From: Ancylobacter polymorphus
GTDB lineage: Bacteria > Pseudomonadota > Alphaproteobacteria > Rhizobiales > Xanthobacteraceae
Assembly (NCBI RefSeq): GCF_030813495.1
Contig: NZ_JAUSUI010000006.1
Coordinates: 248,001-312,000 of the forward strand
Direction: 5' to 3'
DNA: 64,000 bases
Made by a program: the position numbers and the translations under genes. The notes beneath the pieces are model-generated. The model saw only the letters and a program-made list of their open reading frames with translations. It did no database searches and was not told the origin of the DNA. Below, piece after piece: positions 57,821-64,000 of this stretch (the stretch's first letter is position 1; each line of letters begins with the position of its first letter).

Positions 57821-58330
57821 CATCCACTCCGTTCCCCGCATCAGCTTAGCGTCGCGCATGACGCTACGCCATATCGAATATAATAGGCGAAAGACGACGC
57901 GGTTTCCGCATCAAATGCGGACATTTACTTTGGAATACATTATTCCAATCATTTTGACCGTTGCTTGCCCTCACGCCCTCGTGCATCTCAGATCCGGACG
58001 GGGCAGGCTGGCAGCGATTGTTTGCCGAGCCGAGACTTGCTAGAAGGGTTCCATGATGGCGCAGGGCTTCCCGATCACGGCTGCTGGCGGCGCGGCGACC
58101 TCGCCGGCGCCCGGTGCCGCGCGTCCGGAGGCCCGCCGACGCCTGCCGACAACCATCGGTTTCGCCGCCGTGCCGGACCATGTCCGCCTGCCGGCGCGCT
58201 TCTTCGGGCGTTTCACCGCCTGCGCGGTCGCCGGGCTTAGCTGAGCGCCGCCCGGAGCCGCCTTCCGGCTTCGTGCTCCCGGCCGCGCTGCTGCCCGCCC
58301 CTGTTTTCCTCATCGCATGAGACGCCCAGC
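57821..58330. other. Intergenic region upstream of leuC with an AT-rich palindromic patch
   Basis: The patch around 57850-57960 is AT-rich and contains the two palindromes listed next. The rest (57960-58330) is GC-rich with only chance open frames, including one of 63 codons (58053-58244) that I do not support as a gene. No leucine leader peptide is visible. Confidence 0.55.
57905..57948. promoter_or_regulatory. Two adjacent palindromes, probable operators
   Basis: TCCGCATCAAATGCGGA (57905-57921, 7-bp arms) and TTGGAATACATTATTCCAA (57930-57948, 8-bp arms) each have a 3-base centre. They stand in the only AT-rich patch of the area, between the small secreted gene and leuC. The regulators are unknown. 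Confidence 0.6.
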
Positions 58331-59752
58331 ATGAGCACGTCCGCTCCCCGCACCCTGTACGACAAGATTTTCGACGACCACGTCATCGACCGCCAGGAGG
58401 ACGGCACCTGCCTCCTCTATATCGACCGGCATCTGGTGCATGAGGTCACCAGCCCGCAGGCCTTCGAGGGGCTGCGCCTGGCGGGTCGCCGCGTGCATGC
58501 GCCGTCGAAGACGCTGGCCGTGGTCGATCATAACGTCCCGACCACCGACCGCCGCTTCGGCATCGACGATCCCGAAAGCCGCACCCAGGTGGAGACGCTG
58601 GCCGAGAACGCCCGCGAATTCGGCGTCGAATATTTCAACGAGCTCGACAAGCGCCAGGGCATCGTCCACGTCATCGGCCCGGAGCAGGGCTTCACCCTGC
58701 CCGGCACCACCATCGTCTGCGGCGACAGCCACACGTCGACGCACGGTGCGTTCGGCGCGCTTGCCCATGGCATCGGCACCTCGGAGGTCGAGCATGTGCT
58801 CGCCACCCAGACGCTGATCCAGAAGAAGAGCAAGAACATGCGGGTGCTGGTGGACGGCCGGCTGCCCGAGGGCGTGACCGCCAAGGATGTGACGCTTGCC
58901 ATCATCGGCGCCACCGGCACCGCCGGCGGCACCGGCTATGTCATCGAATATGCCGGCGAGGTTTTCCGCAACCTCACCATGGAAGGCCGCATGACGGTCT
59001 GCAACATGTCCATCGAGGGCGGGGCGCGCGCCGGCATGGTGGCCCCCGACGAAACCACCTATGCCTATGTGAAGGACCGCCCGCGCGCGCCCAAGGGCGC
59101 CGCCTGGGACGCGGCGGTGCGTTATTGGGACACGCTGCGCACGGATGACGGCGCCTTCTTCGACAAGGAAATCCGCCTCGACGGCGCCGCCCTGCCGCCC
59201 ATCGTCTCCTGGGGTACCAGCCCGGAGGACGTGATCTCGGTGGAAGGCACGGTGCCCGACCCCGAACTGATCCACGACGCCGACAAGCGCGAGGCCAAGA
59301 AGCGCGCTTTGGCCTATATGGGCCTGACCGCCGGCACGAAGATCACCGATATCGCCATCGACAAGGTGTTCATCGGCTCCTGCACCAATGCCCGCATCGA
59401 GGATCTGCGCGCCGCTGCGTCCATCGTGCGCGGCCACAAGGTGCGTGAAGGCGTTTCCGGCATGATCGTGCCGGGCTCGGGGCTCGTGAAGCTGCAGGCC
59501 GAGGCCGAGGGGCTCGACGCCATTTTCAAGGCGGCCGGCTTCGACTGGCGCGAGCCGGGCTGCTCCATGTGCCTGGCCATGAACGCCGACAAGCTCGGCC
59601 CGGAGGAGCGCTGCGCCTCCACCTCGAACCGCAATTTCGAGGGCCGGCAGGGCTTCAAGGGCCGCACCCATCTCGTCTCGCCCGCCATGGCGGCGGCGGC
59701 GGCGATCGCCGGTCGTTTCGTCGACGTGCGCAGCTGGCCGCGCGCGAGCTGA
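58331..59752 (+). CDS. leuC: 3-isopropylmalate dehydratase large subunit
   Basis: The 473-residue aconitase-type subunit of leucine synthesis. It shows [33 protein letters not shown], and the three 4Fe-4S cysteines in [14 protein letters not shown] and CSMCLAMN. The ATG at 58331 is the family start. Its partner leuD is 1.3 kb downstream with three genes between. Confidence 0.98.
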   Translation: MSTSAPRTLYDKIFDDHVIDRQEDGTCLLYIDRHLVHEVTSPQAFEGLRLAGRRVHAPSKTLAVVDHNVPTTDRRFGIDDPESRTQVETLAENAREFGVEYFNELDKRQGIVHVIGPEQGFTLPGTTIVCGDSHTSTHGAFGALAHGIGTSEVEHVLATQTLIQKKSKNMRVLVDGRLPEGVTAKDVTLAIIGATGTAGGTGYVIEYAGEVFRNLTMEGRMTVCNMSIEGGARAGMVAPDETTYAYVKDRPRAPKGAAWDAAVRYWDTLRTDDGAFFDKEIRLDGAALPPIVSWGTSPEDVISVEGTVPDPELIHDADKREAKKRALAYMGLTAGTKITDIAIDKVFIGSCTNARIEDLRAAASIVRGHKVREGVSGMIVPGSGLVKLQAEAEGLDAIFKAAGFDWREPGCSMCLAMNADKLGPEERCASTSNRNFEGRQGFKGRTHLVSPAMAAAAAIAGRFVDVRSWPRAS

Positions 59753-59774
59753 ACCGCGCCGGGGAGGCGCCGCG

Positions 59775-59909
59775 ATGAGGGGCGATCCGTTCTGGGAACC
59801 ACCGCCCGACGACCCCATGGAAATATGGGGTCGTCGCATCGGGCGGAGCCTTGCCGTGGTCGTTGCCTTCGCGCTCGCCGTCTATCTTCTCGTGACCTAT
59901 CTGCGGTGA
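59775..59909 (+). CDS. Small single-pass membrane protein (44 residues)
   Basis: A 44-residue protein: acidic N-terminus (RGDPFWEPPPDDP), then one transmembrane helix (SLAVVVAFALAVYLLVTYL) and a terminal Arg. GGGGAGG lies seven bases before the ATG. It fits tightly between leuC (22 bp) and the metallopeptidase (4 bp). Function unknown. Confidence 0.72.
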   Translation: MRGDPFWEPPPDDPMEIWGRRIGRSLAVVVAFALAVYLLVTYLR

Positions 59910-59913
59910 ACCC

Positions 59914-60324
59914 ATGAGTGCGGATTGGCTGAAGCGCGGGGCGCCCTCGCTGGCGGAGATGGAGGCCATGGCCGAGGAGGCCTATGCCCGATTGCCCGAG
60001 GAGTTCCGCGCCCTGTGCGGCAATCTCGTCATCCGCGTCGAGGATTTCCCCACCGATGAGGTGCTGAAGGAGATGGAGGCGGAGACGCCGTTCGATCTGC
60101 TCGGCCTGTTCCAGGGCATCGGTCTGGCGCAGGGCTATGAGCTGGCGACCGGCGTGCTGCCCAACATGATCTTCCTCTATCGCCGCCCGATCCTCGACTA
60201 TTGGGCGGAGAATGAGGAGACGCTGGGCGATATCGTCACCCATGTGCTCGTGCATGAGATCGGCCACCATTTCGGCCTGTCGGACGAGGACATGGAGCGG
60301 ATCGAGGAGGAGGCGGATACGTAG
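59914..60324 (+). CDS. Minimal zincin-like metallopeptidase (DUF1025 type)
   Basis: A 136-residue protein with the zinc motif H114-E-I-G-H118 followed by HFGLSDEDM, the pattern of the small zincin family common in Alphaproteobacteria and Actinobacteria. LPEEFRALCGNLVIRVEDFP and LGLFQGIGLAQ match that family too. No signal peptide, so cytoplasmic. Substrate unknown. Confidence 0.9.
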   Translation: MSADWLKRGAPSLAEMEAMAEEAYARLPEEFRALCGNLVIRVEDFPTDEVLKEMEAETPFDLLGLFQGIGLAQGYELATGVLPNMIFLYRRPILDYWAENEETLGDIVTHVLVHEIGHHFGLSDEDMERIEEEADT

Positions 60325-60361
60325 CGGACCGCATGGGAACGGAGTAAGGCTCTGCTTAGAA

Positions 60362-60379
60362 TCTCTCCAAATGGAGAGA
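60362..60379 (+). promoter_or_regulatory. Hairpin overlapping the ribosome site of the b561 gene
   Basis: TCTCTCCAAATGGAGAGA is a perfect 7-bp-arm palindrome ending 13 bases before the cytochrome b561 ATG. Its right arm is part of the GGAGAGACGAGG Shine-Dalgarno region, so the hairpin could mask the site or be a protein operator. Confidence 0.5.
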
Positions 60380-60392
60380 CGAGGCAAAGCCC

Positions 60393-60962
60393 ATGTCAAA
60401 TTCATCCGTTCCCTCCGACGAGCCCTGCTACAGCCTGCCGCTGCGGGCGCTTCACTGGCTGACGGTGCTCGCCATCGTCGTCGCTTATGGCGTGACCTAT
60501 CTCGAAGGCTTCTTCGAGCGCGGCACGCCCGGACGCGCGCTTATCTGGTGGACCCATATCTCGGTGGGTCTGACGATCCTCGGCTTCGTCATCCTGCGCC
60601 TCGTGGCGCGGCTTGTCGGGCCGGTGCCGCCGCCCTCGGCGGCCCTGTCGCGGCCGGTGCATCTGGCCTCGGCGACGGTTCATGTGCTGCTTTATGTCCT
60701 GCTGGTCGCGACGCCTCTGGTCGGCATCTATCTCGCCTTCCTGCGCGGCAATGAGGTGACGTTCTTCGGCCTGTTCACCGTTCCCTCCCCTGTGGAGGTG
60801 GACCGCACGGCCGCCGGCCAGGTCATCGAGTGGCACGAATTGCTGGCGAATGCGCTGGTCGTGCTGGCCCTGCTGCATGCGGCGGCGGCTCTGGCGCACC
60901 ACCACGTTCTCAAGGACGATGTGCTGCGCCGCATGCTGCCCCGCCGCCGTCGCCTGGGGTGA
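60393..60962 (+). CDS. cybB: Cytochrome b561 family protein
   Basis: A 189-residue, four-helix di-heme membrane cytochrome (Ni/Fe-hydrogenase b-type/CybB fold). LRALHWLTVLAIVVAYG provides the first heme histidine; further ligands lie in WTHISVG, EWHELLANALVVLALLHAAAAL and HHHVL. It carries electrons between quinone and periplasmic partners, often superoxide-linked in CybB. It breaks the leuC-leuD series. Confidence 0.92.
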   Translation: MSNSSVPSDEPCYSLPLRALHWLTVLAIVVAYGVTYLEGFFERGTPGRALIWWTHISVGLTILGFVILRLVARLVGPVPPPSAALSRPVHLASATVHVLLYVLLVATPLVGIYLAFLRGNEVTFFGLFTVPSPVEVDRTAAGQVIEWHELLANALVVLALLHAAAALAHHHVLKDDVLRRMLPRRRRLG

Positions 60963-61073
60963 TCGGGCGGGGGCAGGGTTGCGAACGGCGCGTCGTCAGG
61001 TCACATCAGCCGCGAAGGCGGAATATCTGACGGGGAGCGGCACGCGCCGCCTCCGGAATCTGAGGAGAGTGCC

Positions 61074-61679
61074 GTGGACAAGTTCACCACCCTGACCGGC
61101 GTCGCGGCGCCGCTGCATCTGGTCAATGTCGATACCGACATGATCATCCCGAAGCAGTATCTGAAGACGATCAAGCGCACCGGGCTCGGCACCGGGCTTT
61201 TCTCAGAACTGCGGTACAAGGAGGACGGCTCGGACAATCCCGATTTCGTGCTCAACAAGCCGGCCTATAAGGGCGCGCAGATTCTGGTCGCCGGCGACAA
61301 TTTCGGCTGCGGCTCCTCGCGCGAGCACGCGCCCTGGGCATTGCTCGACTTCGGCATTCGCTGCGTGATCTCCACGTCCTTCGCCGACATCTTCTACAAT
61401 AACTGCTTCAAGAACGGCATTCTGCCGATCCGGGTGACGCCCGAGCAACTGGCGGCGCTGTTCGACGACGCGGCGCGCGGCGCCAATGCCAAGATCACCG
61501 TCGATCTCGAAAGCCAGACCATCACCGGCCCGGACGGCGGGTCGATCTCCTTCGACATCGATCCGTTCCGCAAGCACTGCCTGCTCAACGGCCTCGACGA
61601 TATCGGCCTCACCCAGGTGAAGGCGGACAAGATCGCGTCCTATGAGGAAAAGCTCGCCGAAGAGCGCCCGTGGGCCTGA
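61074..61679 (+). CDS. leuD: 3-isopropylmalate dehydratase small subunit
   Basis: A 201-residue swivel subunit paired with Leu[36 protein letters not shown] and [16 protein letters not shown]. The GTG at 61074 follows GAGGAG at good spacing and matches the family N-terminus [10 protein letters not shown]. Confidence 0.98.
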   Translation: MDKFTTLTGVAAPLHLVNVDTDMIIPKQYLKTIKRTGLGTGLFSELRYKEDGSDNPDFVLNKPAYKGAQILVAGDNFGCGSSREHAPWALLDFGIRCVISTSFADIFYNNCFKNGILPIRVTPEQLAALFDDAARGANAKITVDLESQTITGPDGGSISFDIDPFRKHCLLNGLDDIGLTQVKADKIASYEEKLAEERPWA

Positions 61680-61739
61680 GCGCCCCTGGGCGTGAGCGTG
61701 CCGGCGCCGCCATGTCGCGGCGCCTCGCGGGAGGTTTGA

Positions 61740-62126
61740 ATGACCGAGCGCCGTCGCATTTCCTCCGGCTCCGCCTTCGAGGCGGAGGCCGGCTATTCCC
61801 GCGCGGTGGTGGACGGGAACGACATCTTCGTCTCCGGCACCACAGGCTATGACTATGCCGCCATGGAGCTGCCGGAGGATCTGGTGGCGCAGACCCATGG
61901 CTGCTTCCGCAACATCGCCGCCGCGCTGGCTGAGGCGGGCGCCAGCCTGGATGATGTGGTGCGCGTGCGCTACATCGTGACTGAGGCGGACTACGCCGCG
62001 ACCGTCTTTCCGATCTTCGGCCAGTATTTCGCCAAGGCCCGGCCCGCTGCCACCCTCATCGTCGCGGGGTTGCTGCAACCGCAGATGAAGATCGAGATCG
62101 AGGTAACGGCACGCCGGCAAGGCTGA
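61740..62126 (+). CDS. RidA/YjgF family protein
   Basis: A 128-residue Rid protein. GNDIFVSGTTGYD, FRNIAAALAEAGASLDDVVRV, and the C-terminal IEIEVTARR identify the fold. RidA enzymes hydrolyse reactive enamine/imine intermediates from PLP enzymes; the leucine genes beside it fit because branched-chain synthesis is a target of the damage. The usual active-site Arg region reads AKARPAATLIVA. GGGAGGTTTGA precedes the ATG. Confidence 0.9.
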   Translation: MTERRRISSGSAFEAEAGYSRAVVDGNDIFVSGTTGYDYAAMELPEDLVAQTHGCFRNIAAALAEAGASLDDVVRVRYIVTEADYAATVFPIFGQYFAKARPAATLIVAGLLQPQMKIEIEVTARRQG

Positions 62127-62211
62127 GCCGGGCTGCGCCGCCTTTTCGCTTTACAGCGCCCGCGTCTCGGGATGGAATCGTTCAAAATGAGAACACCCCG
62201 GGAGACGCTCC

Positions 62212-62553
62212 ATGTGCCACATCTTCGCCGGCCAGGCGCCCGAAACCTATGACAGCCAGACGCGCTCGGTGCGCATTGGCGGCCATTCCACCTCGATTCG
62301 ACTCGAAGCCGCCTTCTGGACCGTGCTGGAAGAGGTTGCCGCCCATCAGGGCATGAGTCTGGGCAAATTCGTCACCAAGCTGCATGACGAGGTGCTGGAA
62401 CTGCATGGCGAGGTGCGCAACTTCGCCTCGCTGCTGCGCTGTTCCTGCCTGATTTATCTCGCCGAGCTTCGCCCCGCCGGCATCGCCCCTGCTGCCGCCC
62501 GCGAGCGCTATCTCTGCGAGAGTGGGCGGGTGCATCTCCACGCCGCCGAATAG
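62212..62553 (+). CDS. Ribbon-helix-helix domain protein (RHH_4)
   Basis: A 113-residue protein. MCHIFAGQAPETYDSQTRSV leads into a ribbon-helix-helix core: TRSVRIGGHSTSIRLEAAFW, then LEEVAAHQGMSLGKFVTKLHDEV. It matches the alphaproteobacterial RHH_4 group, whose members are small DNA-binding proteins sometimes linked to envelope or sulfonate genes. Target unknown. Confidence 0.87.
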   Translation: MCHIFAGQAPETYDSQTRSVRIGGHSTSIRLEAAFWTVLEEVAAHQGMSLGKFVTKLHDEVLELHGEVRNFASLLRCSCLIYLAELRPAGIAPAAARERYLCESGRVHLHAAE

Positions 62554-62690
62554 CGCGCGGGCGCCGTCCGCCGGCAATGCACATCGTGGTGATGTGTTAG
62601 CGGTCTACCACCTGCCGCTCCCTCTGCGGCCTAGCATCCTCCTCAAGGCGACCATCATCGCCGGAGTGAGTTTCAAGGTCGGAGGTACAG

Positions 62691-63086
62691 GTGGCGAAGG
62701 CCATTCATTCGATGATCCGCGTGCTGGATGAGGCGCGCTCGGTGGATTTCTACACGCGCGCTTTCGGGCTGACGATCGCGCAGCGGCTTCCCTTTGACGG
62801 CTTCACGCTGGTCTATCTGCGCAATCCGGAAGCCGATTTCGAGGTCGAACTGACCATCAACCACGACCGCACCGAGCCCTATGTGCTGGGCGACGGCTAC
62901 GGGCATATCGCCTTCGTGGTCGACGATCTCGATGCCGAGCACGCTCGATTTACGCAAACCGGCCTAAATCCGCAGCCGGTCAAGGAGTTTTTCCACGAGG
63001 GCGAGCTGCTGGCCAAGTTCTTCTTCGTCACTGACCCCGATGGCTACAAGATCGAGGTGCTGCAAAAACACGGCCGCTACCGCTGA
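62691..63086 (+). CDS. gloA: Lactoylglutathione lyase (glyoxalase I)
   Basis: A 131-residue VOC-fold enzyme that turns the methylglyoxal-glutathione hemithioacetal into lactoylglutathione. The four metal ligands are in place: H6, E53, H72 and E122. FYTRAFGL and TDPDGYKIEVLQ are family motifs. The GTG at 62691 has GGAGG upstream and gives the normal N-terminus. Confidence 0.96.
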   Translation: MAKAIHSMIRVLDEARSVDFYTRAFGLTIAQRLPFDGFTLVYLRNPEADFEVELTINHDRTEPYVLGDGYGHIAFVVDDLDAEHARFTQTGLNPQPVKEFFHEGELLAKFFFVTDPDGYKIEVLQKHGRYR

Positions 63087-63156
63087 ACGACCGCGCCGGT
63101 ACGCCAAGCGGCGCTGAGGACATCAAGAATACATAAGAATACCCTGGGAGGTAACA

Positions 63157-63693
63157 ATGCCAACACTGATCGACAGGCGCGGCCCCTCACGCCGCGCCGT
63201 GCTCGCCGGCCTCGGTGCCGCCGGCGCGCTGATGGTGAGCGGCGCGGCCGTGCTCAACCCGCGCGAGGCGTGGGGGCTGGAAGTCACCGCGCTGAAGCCG
63301 GAGACCATGCGCACGCTCATCGTCATGGCGCGCGACGTCTACCCGCATGACCGCATCCCCGACCGCTTCTACGCCATCGCCATGAAGCCCTATGAGGCGG
63401 ACGCGGCCAAGGACCCGGCGCTGAAAGCGCTCGTCGAGGATGGCGTCGTTACCCTCGACACCCTGTCCAAGGCCAAATACGGCGCGGCCTATGCCGATCT
63501 CGGCTGGGAGGACCAGCGGGTGGCGGTGCTGCGCGAGATCGAGGACAGCGCCTTCTTCCAGAAGGTCCGCGGCGGCCTCGTGGTCGGCCTCTACAACCAG
63601 GAGGAGGTGTGGCCGATCTTCGGTTATGAGGGCGCCTCGGCCGACAAGGGCGGTTACATCGACCGCGGCTTCAACGACATCGCCTGGCTGTGA
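63157..63693 (+). CDS. Tat-exported subunit 3 of a gluconate 2-dehydrogenase-type oxidoreductase
   Basis: A 178-residue protein with a twin-arginine signal (SRRAVLAGLGAAGALMVSG at about 10-28) and the gluconate-2-dehydrogenase gamma fold: MRTLIVMARDVYPHDRIPD, and GGLVVGLYNQEEVWPIFGYEG. Such small subunits carry the associated GMC flavoprotein through the Tat system as a pair. The GMC gene begins 16 bp after its stop. Confidence 0.9.
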   Translation: MPTLIDRRGPSRRAVLAGLGAAGALMVSGAAVLNPREAWGLEVTALKPETMRTLIVMARDVYPHDRIPDRFYAIAMKPYEADAAKDPALKALVEDGVVTLDTLSKAKYGAAYADLGWEDQRVAVLREIEDSAFFQKVRGGLVVGLYNQEEVWPIFGYEGASADKGGYIDRGFNDIAWL

Positions 63694-63708
63694 GGGGAGG
63701 CTCAACCC

Positions 63709-64000
63709 ATGTCCGCACCCTTCGATCTGAATGACGATTCCGTCGTGGTCATCGTCGGCTCCGGCGCCGGCGGCGGCACGCTCGGCACCGAGCTGGCGCT
63801 CAAGGGCATCAAGGTGGTGATCCTTGAGGCCGGTCAGCGCCACAACATGGAAGATTTCGTCAACAATGAGTGGGAGAGCTTCTCCCAGCTCGCCTGGACC
63901 GACATGCGCACCACGTCCGGCTCGTGGCGGGTGCACAAGAACTTCCCCAATCTCCCCGCCTGGATCGTCAAGGCGGTGGGAGGCTCCTCCGTGCACTGGG
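63709..64000 (+). CDS. GMC family oxidoreductase (5' part, cut by window edge)
   Basis: The first 97 codons of a flavoprotein: the FAD-binding VVVIVGSGAGGGTLGTELAL near residues 11-31, VVILEAG, and AVGGSSVHW (the GGxSxHW of GMC enzymes) at the edge. With the preceding subunit 3 it should form a periplasmic membrane-linked sugar or polyol dehydrogenase; a cytochrome c subunit would be expected after it. The start is the ATG at 63709. Confidence 0.93.
   Translation, partial: MSAPFDLNDDSVVVIVGSGAGGGTLGTELALKGIKVVILEAGQRHNMEDFVNNEWESFSQLAWTDMRTTSGSWRVHKNFPNLPAWIVKAVGGSSVHW

Noticed and set aside
58053..58244. 63-codon plus-strand frame before leuC
   Set aside because: No clear ribosome site, Ala/Pro/Arg-rich, no family; could be a leader but evidence is too weak.

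Overview
The window is a GC-rich chromosomal segment from an alphaproteobacterium. Gene content and order point to the Hyphomicrobiales (Rhizobiales), probably near Xanthobacteraceae such as Ancylobacter, Starkeya or Xanthobacter. The clues are the hemC-hemD-mitofilin-hemY run, dnaJ-cobS-cobT opposite bolA, aroK-aroB-CNNM opposite xerD, secA opposite a parvulin, and ffh-rpsP-rimM-trmD-rplS. The family-level placement is inference; no rRNA or tRNA gene is present to test it.

Layout. 1-5.8 kb: an OmpW porin (cut by the window edge) divergent from a 1.6-kDa-residue-class NAD-glutamate dehydrogenase, with an FNR/FixK-type box between them. 5.9-11.3 kb, minus strand: acetyl-CoA synthetase, then the tightly packed unit tsaD-gpsA-EVE-METTL20-like methyltransferase. 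11.4-16.1 kb, plus: hemC, hemD, a mitofilin-like membrane protein and hemY, overlapping or close. 16.4-20.7 kb: dnaJ-like, cobS and cobT (aerobic cobalamin cobaltochelatase) opposite bolA. 20.8-28.1 kb: aroK-aroB-CNNM transporter opposite a 47-residue membrane peptide, xerD, accA and a lipoprotein L,D-transpeptidase. 28.1-32.8 kb: secA and an NTF2-like protein opposite a secreted parvulin that ends at a strong terminator.

32.8-43.2 kb looks like an accessory insertion between the parvulin and argJ, which are close neighbours in related genomes as I know them. It carries, all on the minus strand, a TetR regulator, a glycosyltransferase, a GDP-mannose 4,6-dehydratase, an FkbM methyltransferase and a 1,224-residue protein with three glycosyltransferase domains: a surface-polysaccharide module. 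It also holds about 2.3 kb with no recognisable gene, a 41-bp direct repeat that duplicates the 3' end of the TetR gene, and a double palindrome that is a likely TetR operator.

43.2-50.1 kb is conserved again: argJ, mutT, an NDUFAF5-like methyltransferase, comF, grxC, nit2-like amidase, DUF1178, then ccmC-ccmD-ccmG (without ccmAB beside them). 50.2-56.7 kb: DUF930 protein, an unusual pyruvate kinase lacking the C-terminal domain, then ffh-rpsP-rimM-trmD-rplS with repeat elements between genes. 56.7-64 kb: VanX-type dipeptidase, a small secreted protein, leuC and leuD separated by a 44-residue membrane peptide, a minimal zincin and a cytochrome b561; then RidA, a ribbon-helix-helix protein, glyoxalase I, and a Tat-exported gluconate-dehydrogenase-type subunit 3 followed by the start of its GMC flavoprotein.

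No CRISPR array, prophage, intact insertion sequence, rRNA or tRNA was found. Very long antisense frames opposite the big genes are codon-bias shadows.
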